From: Choristoneura fumiferana | Lineage: Eukaryota; Arthropoda; Insecta; Lepidoptera; Tortricidae | Length of the DNA: 64,000 nt | Assembly: GCF_025370935.1 (NCBI RefSeq) | Contig: NC_133491.1 | Span: forward strand, 5,368,685 to 5,432,684 | Direction of reading: 5' to 3' | Shown here: positions 10,812 through 21,850 of the stretch, in pieces | Numbering within the stretch: position 1 is the stretch's first letter | Layout: the number at the start of each line of letters is the position of its first letter | Position numbers and translations under genes: made by a program | The notes under the pieces: model-generated | Told to the model about the DNA's origin: nothing | What the model saw: only the letters and a program-made list of their open reading frames with translations | Databases searched by the model: none

Positions 10812-11699
10812 CTGTGGCTCCAGTGAAAAGGGGTACATGTCGAAAAACCCAAGTTTACAGGAGACGCAAAAAACAGTTACGCCCGAGATGATTCAAACTT
10901 ACGTTCATTACACTTGTATATTTACATATACTAATAAATGTGGTATGTTAAAGGACTAAATTAATTGCGCTCTTTCTTATGGGAATGTTATTTTTGCTCT
11001 TGATCTATTAGTTTATAAATTAACTACTTGTATCTAAAATAGAAGTATAAAAATAAGTGTAAAAAGGTGCAAGTGGTTATATATATCGCTATTCACCAAG
11101 TTTTCGTAATTTTATATGAAGTGAAAAAGGGTACGCATCCGGAATGTTTTTTGTAGTACATGTATAATATTATCCACAGAAGACTAGCTTACGAACTAAG
11201 GGTGTAGAAAATTATGGCATTTTTCAATTTATGCAGTTCTTTGGACTTAATTACAGACATAACAGACATGTAGCCTTTTGCACGTTTTTTTTTTATTGTG
11301 TTTTTAGTTATAAGTAGACTTAAATAATAATGAAAAATTCAAAATGCTACTTGTATCCAAGTTGAGTGAATAAAACACATATGAAAGTATTTAAATATCT
11401 ATTCAAAAACGCTATAAATTTTTCAAAAATCTCACATGCAAACATAAAAAATGCCCGTTTAAAACAAACTTAAAATTTCTCATCATTAGTATCTAAGTAT
11501 GTCCATTCAAAAGACGTTAAAATAATATTAAATTATCTTGTAACATACAATTACAAAAAACATGTTATTTATTAATAAAACTGAAAATCTCTAAGCTAAG
11601 CAGCTTGTCTTCTGTCGGTATCAGTAGATGCGTATCGACAGTTTCATCATTGCAGATTAAATCTTTGTAAAGGTTAATCAGCGGTATGAAGGACATTAA

Positions 11700-12640
11700 G
11701 GGCTGTTCCTATCTTCGATCCACAGCACGCTAGATCTCGCAGGTCGAACACTTAAAGCTCCAGCGGGCATTAACTGCGAGATTGCATGCTTGAACGAGGC
11801 CACGAATGCCTGGCTAGCTGGACCGAGTCCAAATCTCAAACCACATAGGCAAAGAAGCCTGGGATACAATAGCCTCCGTCACCACTTCACACAGGCAGGG
11901 ACCGGGCCAGACTGTTAGCTGTGTCCAAGCCAGAATCTGGTTACTGGCTCCATGCATACCCCTCGCCCAACACTAGAACTTTTATCGACCCAGACACTAC
12001 GCATAGCTGCTGGTCTAGAACCAGGTCTACGCATAGGGCTGGGCTGGAAGTTGGGATCTGCGAAAGTAAGAACTGTGTTTCTTGTGGGGCTCCAGTGGAC
12101 CGTCTCGGCCAACATGGCCTCTCCTGTTCCTCGGGCGCCGGCCGACTGTCCCGCCATGCCACTCTCAACGACATTCTCAGAAGGGCGCTCGTTAGTGCCA
12201 ACGTTCCCGCCGCTCTGTAGCCCCAGATTGTACGGAGCAATGGCAAGCGCCCTGACGGAATGTCGTTGGTACCCTGGAAGACTGGCCGTGCGCTGGTGTG
12301 GGACGCTACCTGTACAGACACCCTGGCGGCGTCCTACCTAACAGCAACTACCAATCGTGCGGGGGCGGCGGTAGACGCCCGGGAACGCCTCAAGGTCACA
12401 AAATATAGCTGTCTCGGCCCCCAAAATTATTTCTTTGCTTTCGGCGTCGAGACTCTAGGTCCTTGGGGTAAGAGTGCGCTGGAACTACACAGGGAGCTCA
12501 GCAATAGGTTAAGGGAGGCAACAGGCAAACCTCGCGCCGGCAGCTTTCTCGCGCAAAGAATCGCAATCGCAGTTCAACGCGGGAATGCTGCCTGCGTGAT
12601 GGGCACCATGCCAAGAGGCCCACCTCTCTTTTTTAATTAA
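11700..12640 (+). pseudogene. Non-LTR retrotransposon ORF2 carboxy end, decayed
   Basis: A GC-rich island inside the TIR element. The main frame (11882-12640) reads ARLLAVSKPESGYWLHAYPS, then CGAPVDRLGQHGLSC, GKRPDG, GRALVWDATCTDT, GVETLGPWG and QRIAIAVQRGNAACVMGT. These are familiar blocks from the region downstream of the RT domain in a class of insect LINEs; the family was recalled, not searched. Damage: an in-frame TAG at 12218-12220, a segment (about 11995-12060) readable only in another frame (TLRIAAGLEPGLRIG), and shifts plus stops upstream to 11700. The RT catalytic core is absent, so this is a 5'-truncated copy. The AT-rich DNA after 12640 may be its 3' UTR. Confidence 0.8.
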
Positions 12641-12699
12641 AGTTTTAGTTTTAGATATTTAAATTAAATAATAGTTTTAGTCCTATGGATATTTTGTAT

Positions 12700-12985
12700 T
12701 TTCTTAATCATTCTTATTAAATGATTGGTGTCAAGGGATATATCTTAATTAATACCCTTAAAATTAATGCAATGTGCAATATTAGTTTAATAATAAAATT
12801 GGTGTAAAAGGATATAACTTAATCGCGTAACCGTCGACTGCGCAGCTCGCAAGCGCGTTCTCCCTGCACAAGTCAGCGCACACGATTGTGGCTCATCCGT
12901 GAGCGCCATGGCTCCCCACTCACCCGCTCATTCCCCCGCGCAAAGACTTATATCCTTTTCCATGTAAACTTTTTTATATTCGATT
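12700..12985. repeat. Short spaced repeat and GC-rich patch in the TIR element
   Basis: ttggtgtcaagggatatatc (from about 12725) recurs as ttggtgtaaaaggatataac (from about 12799), and an inverted related piece, tatccttttccatg, is at 12951. Between them lies a CpG-rich stretch (12830-12945). Function unknown; possibly subterminal transposase-binding repeats or LINE 3' UTR. Confidence 0.4.
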
Positions 12986-13399
12986 TGTGAAAACGGGCGC
13001 AGCTCGACTTAATCTTATATTTTATTTTATTTTTTTGTGTAAAGAGATTGATCTTAACTTGTATCAATGTAAACTAAATAAATCTGTTCTTGTTTTAGGG
13101 GTTCAAGTGTGCTTGGATTTTTTTACACCCGCTATATGAAAAAACAGCACGTACAACTAAATTTAGATCATAAATCACAAACAAAACTTTAGTCAATAGA
13201 AATACAACTTGACAAATACCCTCTGTTGCTAACTTTTTTAAGGCAGTTCTACCCTTGACCACCAGAAAAGTCCGTTGTTTTAAAAGATATCTTAGATCCG
13301 TTTACACCAATCGATGCGTTATTTTTTTTTGTGTTTTTTGGTCTATATAACTCAATTTGGCCAAATTCAGACTTGTACCCCTTTTCACTGGAGCCACAG

Positions 13400-13417
13400 A
13401 TATTTGGCTGATGGTAC
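13400..13417. mobile_element. Other end of the split MITE
   Basis: atatttggctgatggtac completes the MITE begun at 10652; the first four bases are the target duplication made by the inserted element. Confidence 0.85.
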
Positions 13418-14234
13418 AAGTTTGATTCACAAGAGCTACTTAGACGAATGAAAGAAATGAGTGAATGAAATGTGATGTATATAACATTACAAAATAATTA
13501 AGTACAGGTTGATTTATTATATGATAATCGTATTTTAAGACAACTCGTCTTTTAATCAACAAACGCAGGCATTGGAATAGAAAAAATTGTTTGCACACTG
13601 GCGGAAAATGAAGCGAAACAAATTAATTAAGATTTTTGCATTTTTTCGTCTTAATTTCGCGGATCCCGAAGTCAGTTCGAAAACAAGCTAAATCAAAATA
13701 AAAAAAATCATAATAATAAAATAGTATAATTACATATAAGTATTAAATTTCTTCTGAACAACAGAAACTTTTTAATTATGTGCTTAGATATTTTATAAAA
13801 TATTAGGAGGCTCCTGTATACCTAAAGAAAAACGCATGGCTCTTGTACAGTGACAACTGACATTACTTTCGTTCAATTCATTCGTGCCAGTTCTTGTGAA
13901 TCAACCTATATAATTGTTAAAATTTCAATATTAAAGCATCGTCTATTCAACTTAATCAAAGCTAAAAAAAGAATAGTCTTTTGAATTTTCAACGGCCAAT
14001 TTTTAAAACTTGTGATAATACGTCTTTAAAATTGTAAAATAAATATTAATTCTTACAAAACTGTTCGAATTAAACTTCAGAGTTCTGAAAGATTGAAAAC
14101 GTTTAACCAATGCCGAAACAGGGAAGTTATGCTGACCCTGTTAACTACAATATTATGTATGTATTCCATTGAAATTTGGAATAACAACTAACAGCGCCTA
14201 TAGTAATTATTCAAGTTTCATAAAGTGTTATACA
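13418..14234. other. AT-rich spacer, nothing recognised
   Basis: No feature supported. Confidence 0.4.
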
Positions 14235-14517
14235 GGGTGTGGCCTGTAATACGAGCAAAAAATTTAAATATAGATCGTCCTCGTCAAACTGAACAACATT
14301 AGTTCAGCGACTTTTAAAAATAATGGAGTCTTCGAATATTCTTTTTTTCAAATCCTATAATACAAACGACGTCGCCTATCACGCTACAAACATCAAATAT
14401 TTCGCTTTACATTGCATATTAAAAAAAAAAAAATTTAAAAGTCACTGAACTGATGTTGTTCAGTTTGACGAGGACGATCTATGTTTTAATTTTTTGCTCA
14501 TATTACAGGCCACACCC
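14235..14517. mobile_element. Long-TIR MITE (GGGTGTGGCCTGTAAT), 283 bp
   Basis: Arms gggtgtggcctgtaatacg and tattacaggccacaccc pair, and the pairing extends about 85 bp through gatcgtcctcgtcaaactga and acaacattagttcagcgac. The central AT-rich part contains gcctatcacgctac. A second, longer copy is at 36263-36608. No coding capacity. Confidence 0.85.
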
Positions 14518-14971
14518 GGTATACGAGTTGAACCCAGGGACTCAGATCGCAATGTAGGTACTAATACTGTTTCAGACTTCCATGATCACAAACGGCTAAA
14601 ATAACAATTATTAAAGAATAGCTATTAAGAAGCGCAAAAGATTCATTAAATGGATAAAGAAAAGTGTCAAGAGGATACAAGTGACTCTTGAATGCAATAA
14701 CGAAAAGGCTGCGAACCGAATGTCATTTTTCGTTTCTTTTAAAAGGACATATCGCCGCTTAAGTTAAATTTTATCTCGAACCTAAGGAACTTGATGTCAA
14801 AGTTTAAATTTGAAATGCTGCCGTAGTAAAATAATTGTTTTTGTTATCAAGTTCTTGATGTTATGAAAGATAACAGTTTTTCATATAATTAAAGAGCCCC
14901 ATGGGCTTTTGTTTTGTTACATTTTCAGTTAAACTGCTACGAAAAATTAAATTTCAACAAAGTCAACATTG
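14518..14971. other. Spacer, nothing recognised
   Basis: No feature supported. Confidence 0.4.
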
Positions 14972-14981
14972 ATGTAGTTTT

Positions 14982-15119
14982 GAACATGAGACTACCGTGA
15001 GACTCACTTATATTAAATATAATGGCCGCTGAATCGCGTTGCTCCGGAGACGAAGGGCTACGGATTATCCCGAAACATGTCGAGCTAACTCGATTTAAGA
15101 CGTGAGTTATCTAATATTA
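14982..15119 (+). mobile_element. Hairpin-cored retroposon, copy 3 (arm deleted)
   Basis: Head gaacatgagactaccgtgag, then most of the left arm is missing, and the right arm runs acatgtcgagctaactcg to gacgtgagttatct. A perfect 10-bp duplication atgtagtttt flanks it (14972-14981, 15120-15129). Because of the deletion it can no longer form the long hairpin. Confidence 0.8.
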
Positions 15120-15129
15120 ATGTAGTTTT

Positions 15130-16374
15130 CTTGAAAATTTCATGAATAATTTCAGAACAAACGTAAATAATTTCAAATTCCGTTTAAGCTTTTCATTATG
15201 GTTTTTACTGTATTTTAAAGCTCGGACACTTCATTCCACGAAACAAACATGTTCAAGGCGCGCTAAATGCTACAAGAATCGACATTTAACGTAAAGCCAT
15301 CAGGGCTGCCATCCACTTGAATTTAAATTCTGTAATTAAAGAAAATGGTCAATAATGCAAGGTTTAAATGCATTTTCAAGAAACTTGCCACAACGTTTTT
15401 ATATCTCTGTAAGTGTATAACATTTGTGTATTTTTGTAATAGATGTTTATATGAAGGTACCGTACCCTACGGTGAATAAAACACTTTATAGGTATTTGAA
15501 AGCCGTAGTCTTCATCTTTATTTATTACTCAAAAATAATAGAACCTATTTAGTAAGTACTCGTAACTTTTCGTAAATTACTATAGGTGTTTTTTGAGCTA
15601 TAAACTTAGCCCTATTTTAAAACTGGCTTGTTTGAAAAAAAAACTCCAATCTGCATTAATAATACTTACTACCTACTAACAAATTGTGGATCTTGTTGTC
15701 TGAATAAATGAATATTGTATTGAATTGAATTGAAAAATTGACAATACTCTTGTTATTAAATTTGTTTATGCTAAGCGGAAGTGTTGTTAGTAATGTACAT
15801 AAATCATTATCATTATATAACAGTGTAACTAACATAATAACTTTTATTATTTATTCGTAGTATTGTAGATCTGTTTTGATAAATTGAACCTCGTGCAGTT
15901 TATTGCCATCTTTTTCTCAACAGAGATTTTTCTTAACACTAATTGATTTTTGAAATTCATGAGGATTTGACTTTGAATAAAATCGAGCGGCGCTTCGTTA
16001 AGGACTGAGCCGGGAAAAGAAACGTGCAGCATTTTCCATTAAAGCGTCTTAGGTTTTTAGTGAGTGACATTTTCATCCCCTTATTACTATGTTCTGCGGT
16101 TGGCAACCTTGCAACCTTCAACTACCGCCTCCCAGAACCCTCCTAAAACAACACAAACTGGAGCTTACCAGTTTGTTGTTACAGAATTAAAAATTCACAC
16201 GTTACTCAGAATTCGTGTTGGCAAACTGAACAATTTGAGCGTCACGCGCGTTTCTCGAAAGCTAGTACACGAAAGTTTTAGAAAGGTTAAGCTTGGTTCT
16301 AGAGCTGGGTTTAAATGCGTTTTCGTTGAAACGTAACGTAACTGTCACTTTTTGCCAAGTTAACTTTTAGAACA
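15130..16374. other. Spacer; one retroposon-like tail
   Basis: Around 15685-15735 gaataaatgaatattg followed by (TTGAA)n looks like a retroposon 3' tail on the plus strand. A 90-codon frame at 16064-16336 has no recognisable domain and no splice context, so it is not called. Confidence 0.35.
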
Positions 16375-16503
16375 CCGGATGGCCTGGTTAAAGCCGCAGG
16401 TTCATGGTATATGCAAGTCGTGCTTCCAACTAAAGCAACTGAAGGTATATGAGGGAGGCCTATGTCCAACAGTGGATCCTACGGCTCATTATGATGATGA
16501 TAA
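16375..16503 (+). pseudogene. RTE-type LINE 3' end, relic
   Basis: Reads DGLVKAAGSWYMQV in the relic frame and then the characteristic gaggcctatgtccaacagtg, ending in tatgatgatgataat. Same 3' end as 23187-23324, 31839-32130 and 43598-43735. Only the last 30 or so codons remain, with substitutions. Confidence 0.75.
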
Positions 16504-16665
16504 TCTTTTAGAAAAACAACAGCCTACTTAAAGTTAAAGACAATTTCTTCGTTATAGCTAAGTTTTGTTTCAAGGAATTTATAATGTACTTAGCTCTTTA
16601 GATATTGAAACCATATCGAAAATACAACCTGAGACATGGATGCACAGAAAAACCAGAAAAAGAGA

Positions 16666-16736
16666 CCAGCGCTGGGAATCGAACCCAGGTCCTCAGCAAT
16701 CCGTGCTGCGTGCTATAACCCCTACACCACCGCTGG
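16666..16736 (-). other. tRNA-like unit (left, minus)
   Basis: Reverse reading: ccagcggtggtgtaggggtt, anticodon-like loop acggatt, B box ggttcgattcc, ending cgctgg, which pairs with the start. Near-identical to the plus copy about 70 bp away. Confidence 0.7.
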
Positions 16737-16803
16737 ACAGGAATCTAGACACGAATTTTTCCTATGCATACATATCTCAGGTTGCTTATTTCTACTACGC
16801 TAC

Positions 16804-16874
16804 GCAGCGGTGGTGTAGGGGTTATAGCACGCAGCAGGGATTGCTGAGGACCTGGGTTCGATTCCCAGCGCTGG
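16804..16874 (+). other. tRNA-like unit (right, plus)
   Basis: Starts gcagcggtggtgtagggg, B box ggttcgattcc, ends cagcgctgg. One base in the anticodon stem-loop region (gcagcaggga) differs from the left unit. Confidence 0.7.
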
Positions 16875-17016
16875 TCTCTTTTTCTGGTTTTTCTGTGCAT
16901 CCATGTCTCAGTTTGTATTTTCGATATGGTTTCACGGGATACCCGTAAAAGTAACAAATTTGGAGTTGAAATAAAAAATACAAAAAGACTCCAAAAAACC
17001 AATCAGATATTGAAAC

Positions 17017-18380
17017 GTTTGCTTCTAGAAATAGTTTTTTATAAAACTTTTACTGTGATGTTAGTTGATGTTAGTAGACAAAAATCTGTTATATGTTCAT
17101 GTGAAAAAATGTAGTCTATTGTAACGTTAGTCGTGTTCAAGGAAACTGTTTATGGTTTTGGCAAGGAACGGTTATTCTGTTATTTTATAAAAAACCGTTT
17201 CTCGTAACAGTTTCAGTAAATAACGTCCAGCTCTAGTTGGTACTCATAACTTTATGAAACCGTCCGTAATAAGTTTGGCACTAAATTTGACTAGACCCGT
17301 TTAGGTATATTTAGGTACGTTACTAATTCACATATGAATAACTTTTGCCTGTGACTTCGTCCACGCAGAAATACATGAAAAATAACTGAAAGGAAGGATC
17401 CATACTTGCGAAACTAAGTACTGCTTCGAAGTTTTATCCTTTATTTCCCTTTTAGGCTTATTTTCAAGAAGAAAGAAAAATTATATTACTTATAGGTAGG
17501 TAATGGATCTGTAGCTTCAACGGTTTCAATTTTACACAAAATTATACGCAATTTGAGATGGAAAAGCAAACGTACGCATGCACACACTTTTTTGACACTA
17601 AGTGTATATATATATACATTTGTAACATTACATTCAACCCATTATCTAGCAAATAAAACCATTTCATATCAAAAATAAATTTTACTTTAACCGTCTCCGA
17701 AATAATCATTATGTTATAGTCAGTAACTAAATAATTACCTATTTGCTTTCCTTGAAACTACAATTTAACTATGCTAGTGAAATAATTATAGCTTTGGGTG
17801 ACGTGTAAAGAAGATTGTGGGGTATATTTCCGTTACCGTAGTTAGCGGTAGGTACTAAAATAATTATACATAATTCGTGAGAGAAACCCCATCGGGTTTT
17901 TCATGCCACCTCGGCTTTTTCAAAGCCAAGTTCAAAAGAAAAGAACTGGCGACGCAGCGAAAGTTATTTTTCAATACTTGTTGTTTTTTAGAAAAATATG
18001 GCGCTGTCCATTGGAGGACAATTTTGCCAGTGTCTAGTATGTTTTTCAATACTTATTTACTTTAAATCCCTGCTACTTATATCGTTGCTCAATATTTTTT
18101 TGTTGACGCAATATAACGTTGAAGAGCCAACGTTTACAGCCCTACCCTAACAGTTAACCTTCCCGAATCCCGCATAATACCTCAATAAGCCGCTGCGGTG
18201 GCAAGCTCTGATCGGTCAAGCGGTCCCAGCGGCCTCAGCTCTGTCGGCAATAGCGCTTACCATTGCCGCTAACCGTGGAGTGTAAAATGGTACAGTGAAC
18301 ACCAGGTACCAGGTTTGTGCGAGTATTGTGACGAAAGTAGTGTTGTTCCAATTTACAAACAACACACTGAAATAAAATAA
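17017..18380. other. Spacer with one repeat-head scrap
   Basis: At 17340-17372 cttttgcctgtgacttcgtc is a decayed head of the GCCCGCGGCTTCG repeat. A short AT microsatellite is at 17606-17618. No gene signal. Confidence 0.4.
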
Positions 18381-18579
18381 AACTTTGCGACTATAATGGG
18401 AGCAGCTATTTTGATGTTTATAAATTAGTTTTTGTACATATTCAATGTAAAAAAATCACATTAATTTTAATTTTTGTGTGAGAGATGGAAATTCGTTATT
18501 GTTTTTTCAGTTAAATTTTATTTTAACTAAACCTAATTATAAGCATCGTAATGGGTGCTCCCATTATAGTTGCAAAGTT
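18381..18579. mobile_element. Inverted-repeat MITE (AACTTTGC), 199 bp
   Basis: Arms aactttgcgactataatggg and cccattatagttgcaaagtt are complementary with one mismatch; weaker pairing extends inward through agcagctattttgatg. The interior is AT-rich and non-coding. Confidence 0.75.
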
Positions 18580-19164
18580 GCGTTTTGATCTGTAGTACCT
18601 ACTGCTTGTAAATAAGAACGAAACTACGTTTGTATGGGGACGCGAGCATACTGGTGACTCTTAAAATGTATGTCTCAAAATCTTAGTCAATTGGATAAAA
18701 ATCTGTGATTGGTGACCAAACTACAATAACATTTTTGACTAGTTTACAAGGTTAGGTACAAGGTAATATTTGAAAAAAACTTGTCGAACACAGTTAATCA
18801 TTCTGTAAAACATTTAAAGAGGTAAGTATTCAGTCAAATTAACCCAATCATCTCCTGTAATATCATTATGAAGTTTGCTGCGTAAACTTTCTACGATCGG
18901 TCAGGAATCAATTGTCTCAATGGTACTAATACAATGCCAGAATAAGCTCGAATGCACACGAAACTCTCTCGTATAGACAAGTTCCAGTCAAGACTGTTTC
19001 GCCGACCGTGTGCGCTCGAACTAACGCTGACGTAGCCACCTTGGGAAACGTATTATGTGCCAATTTATTATTCATGAACCATCTGGCATTTCATAACAGT
19101 CTAGAGCTCTAGCATGACGGTTAAAATTTGATAATTTACAAATGTTTATTTATGTAGGTAACTT
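18580..19164. other. Spacer, nothing recognised
   Basis: No supported feature. Confidence 0.4.
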
Positions 19165-19405
19165 ACCCGTGTGGTGTTGGGTTAGAATAACACCTCTCCA
19201 TTTCTTCCGTGGATGTCGTAAGAGGCGACAAAGTATATAGGTTAAGGTATACCATAGGTGACAGGCTAGCAACCTGTCACTATTGTACCGGTGTCAAATT
19301 TAAAACCTAAAATTGCTAAAAGTGGCTCCGAAGCGGTAACGTTTCGTTTGCTCTGCCTACCCCATTTGGGAATATAGGCGTTATGTTTGTGTGTGTGTAA
19401 CTTAC
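19165..19405 (+). mobile_element. Dispersed retroposon fragment
   Basis: Carries cttccgtggatgtcgtaaga, ggcgacaaagtatatagg and gctctgcctaccccatttgg, ending in a GT-rich microsatellite. This ending is common to a lepidopteran non-LTR family (recognised from memory). No coding remnant identified. Confidence 0.5.
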
Positions 19406-19449
19406 ATCATTCTTATGTATGCAAGGTATAATTGGGTAGATTCCTGAGT

Positions 19450-19532
19450 ATGAAACTACCATGAGACTCGCTCATATTAAATTATATTGTACCAGATAAC
19501 TCACGTCTTAAATCGAGTTCAGCTCGACATTA
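19450..19532 (+). mobile_element. Hairpin-cored retroposon, truncated copy 4
   Basis: tatgaaactaccatgagact leads into ataactcacgtcttaaatcg and stops at gcucgacat-equivalent bases, near the point where the hairpin would turn back. Only the head and left arm exist; no target duplication found. Confidence 0.7.
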
Positions 19533-19651
19533 TTAGGAGTCTTTGAAAATTGTTTGATACGTGTCTTTAATTTAAAAAAAAAACATAAATATATCATTTT
19601 GAAATATTCCACCTACCCAACATCCCTTTAAAAATCCAAGACTGGTTCAAG

Positions 19652-19745
19652 TTGGACGTAGGCCTCCCTGATATCCTCCAGTTATTTCGGTTGGCAGCGG
19701 CTTGCAAATCCACCGTGAACCCGCGGCTTCAACCAGGTCATGCGT
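19652..19745 (-). pseudogene. RTE-type LINE 3' end, minus strand
   Basis: Contains aggcctccctgat, cggcttgcaaatccaccgtg and aaccaggtcatgcgtcca, the reverse of the LINE 3' end at 31839-32130. Truncated and mutated. Confidence 0.65.
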
Positions 19746-19787
19746 CCAACCTTAAAACGTCAAACAACGTCAAAACCTTCTGTAATA

Positions 19788-20029
19788 GGGCGTCTTAAAA
19801 AAAAAGAATTTTTTTTTTCGAGATTTTGGTAAAAATATGGTTTTTCCTACTCGGAATCAACAGCACAATCGATTCCGATGGTTTAAAAAAATGTCCGCAT
19901 TTTTTCATACAAAATTTAATAAGTCAGTTTTGTCACGCCCATACTGTGCTCTTGATTTTGAGTAGGAAAAACCTTTTTTTTTTCAAAATTTCGAGATAAA
20001 AAAAGGGGCACTTTTTTTTTAAAACGCCC
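19788..20029. mobile_element. Inverted-repeat MITE (GGGCGTYTTAA), 242 bp
   Basis: Ends gggcgtcttaaaaaaaaag and ctttttttttaaaacgccc; matching inner blocks tcgagattttg/aaaatttcgaga and ggtttttcctactc/gagtaggaaaaacc give arms of about 70 bp. The centre holds gattccgatgg. A minus-strand frame over the right half is spurious. Confidence 0.75.
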
Positions 20030-20699
20030 AATCCTTAAATAACTATGTAGAAAATATAGCGCTACAAGAATAACACCAATCAAATTTAACCATTCAACAT
20101 GCACAGCTGGACTACGAATTTAGATAATCTAATCAGATAGAGCACGCTGATTGCTATCGCCTTGTCCGTGCCGACACGGTTAGAATACTCAATTCAGCTG
20201 CCTCTACGGCTGACAGAATGCCTTACCCAGTAGGTATTGCGATGGTTCCTATGTATAAGGGCCAGTGCTTTTTTTCAATTTTGAGTTTTGTGCGTTATAG
20301 ATTATAAACTAGGTATATTATATTTAAATAGTGGATTAAAAAACATTGTTATTCAATTATTTTTCGAGTTATCATTGAAGCAGAATGGCCGAACTAGATG
20401 AAAGTTTAACGTAAGAGGGCTAAACGTAGGTACGTTTGATACTTTTATACGAAAACAAAGTCGACTATTCACAGTAGGTTCCAATTATCTAGACGGTACG
20501 GTTATTAATAGTTATACATTATTCGCTACAACCTGGCTGTCTTCAAATCTAGGGTGAATGGGCATTTATCAGGAAAACGTGCTCCATCTTAGTACACGTC
20601 TTCACTTAGCATCAGGCGTGATTGTGGTGAAACGCAATTTTGTTCTAAATGTTTCACTGATTGAAAGTTAAGCATCTGTATTCCAGAAAAAAATAAGAC
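20030..20699. other. Spacer, nothing recognised
   Basis: No feature supported. Confidence 0.35.
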
Positions 20700-20835
20700 T
20701 TTTTTTTATACCACATCGGTGGAAAACTAGCATGCGGCCCGCCTTAAGCAATTACCGCCGGCAAGGAACGCTTGCAACACCCGAAGTATCACTCGCGCGT
20801 TGTCAACCCTGCATAAACCTTTTTATACCCCTTTT
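20700..20835 (-). mobile_element. Antisense retroposon 3' UTR fragment
   Basis: cacatcggtggaaaactagc, atgcggcccgccttaagc and cgcgcgttgtcaaccctgc match, in mutated form, a reverse-oriented lepidopteran LINE 3' region known to me. Non-coding. Confidence 0.4.
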
Positions 20836-21359
20836 GAAGACCTCCATGCTGTAACCCACGACAGGTAGTTCATTCCACAATCTAAGTGTTCTATGGAGAA
20901 GACTCTACGGATCCTAACAAAATACGGGCAACAGCTAATGTTATGTGACCGAATTTAACTTTATTAGCTGGTCCGAAACTACTTACGAATCACGAAGTTA
21001 TCCGAACGTCACGCTACAGTTCAGGAACACTACATATATCCGTGCAGCCAAAGTTTCGGCGTATTTCTGAGCGCAATACAAAATTGGCCAAAACTAGGCT
21101 TTTAACCGAAACCGGCTTAATATAACCTTAAGTTATTCCATTCCAAGAAAAAAATTATGACATACAAAAATTATGACAAACATTATGTATGATTTTCAAC
21201 AATTATGCGACTCAATCACCCATAAATTTCCATTACGAAAGAAAAGGAAAAGTAATAAAAAACATAAATATATCACTTTTAGAATAATTGTTAGCTAGTC
21301 CGAATATCCCATCCCACCTACCCAATAAAAACATCCTTATACAATTATGATTGGTTATT
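20836..21359. other. Spacer, nothing recognised
   Basis: No feature supported. Confidence 0.35.
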
Positions 21360-21440
21360 TGGTTTGGTTGTTTGTATTTTTTTATTTCAACTCCAAATTT
21401 GTTACTTTTACGGTCTACGGGCTAGAGCTGCTGCTTAAGT
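21360..21440 (-). mobile_element. tRNA-SINE tail fragment
   Basis: tttcaactccaaatttgtta and cttttacggtc match the reverse of the tail of the SINE at 16612-17004; the rest of the element is missing. Confidence 0.6.
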
Positions 21441-21454
21441 AGCGTAGTAATAAT

Positions 21455-21850
21455 AATAACTTTATTTATTTCTTCTCCACCACCAAGTTACAAAAATAAC
21501 AATGTACATTTCCTATTTCATACCTAATTAGATATTACAGGCTTGTGTGGGGGAGACTGGTGCCCGAACTAGGTAGAACCTGTGTGTCAGGTCACCAGGT
21601 CTCTGACTGGGGTGCCCGCAACAATTATGGACTTACATTTGATGTGTATACAAACCTTGAGTATTCAAATTATAAGTAATTTTACATGAGATGGTAGGAC
21701 TTTTTTTTGTACAATAAGGAGTTTAGAATACAATACAAAAAAGTGATGTGAGTGTGTGTGTGTGTGTGTATGTGTGTGAGTGCGTAAGTAGCTAATTGTG
21801 GTTCTATGATATTGTATGTAGCAGGTTTTTCTGTCGCATTATAATCCAGG
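21455..21850 (-). mobile_element. Antisense retroposon tail with TG microsatellite
   Basis: Starts ataataataactttattta, typical of a poly(A)-ended element in reverse. It continues with gggagactggtgcccgaac and ggtcaccaggtctctgactg, then a (TG)n tract at 21748-21781. Family not assigned; no frame. Confidence 0.45.

Larger units (their letters stand above)
10812..13399. mobile_element. 2588-bp terminal-inverted-repeat DNA element
   Basis: The ends are a perfect 26-bp inverted repeat beginning ctgtggctccagtgaaaagg and continuing ggtaca. It is flanked by a 4-bp duplication atat (10808-10811, 13400-13403), confirmed because the intact MITE at 35891-36074 shows the empty site as cacatatttgg. No transposase motif was found in the terminal 0.8 kb on either side, so it is probably non-autonomous. 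Four-base duplications occur in several superfamilies; the terminal sequence does not let me choose. It carries a LINE relic (11700-12640). Confidence 0.85.
16612..17004 (+). mobile_element. Inverted tRNA-derived SINE dimer, copy 2
   Basis: Two tRNA-like units in head-to-head orientation (16666-16736 minus and 16804-16874 plus), each followed outward by the same tail (ctggtttttctgtgcatcca, cagtttgtattttcgatatg). The right tail runs on through acgggatacccgtaaaagta to gactccaaaaaaccaatc. A perfect 12-bp duplication agatattgaaac flanks the entire dimer (16600-16611, 17005-17016), so the palindrome integrated as one unit by target-primed insertion. Confidence 0.85.

Noticed and set aside
16064..16336. 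90-codon plus-strand frame
   Set aside because: No domain, no transcript signals; length is within chance expectation for a 64-kb window.
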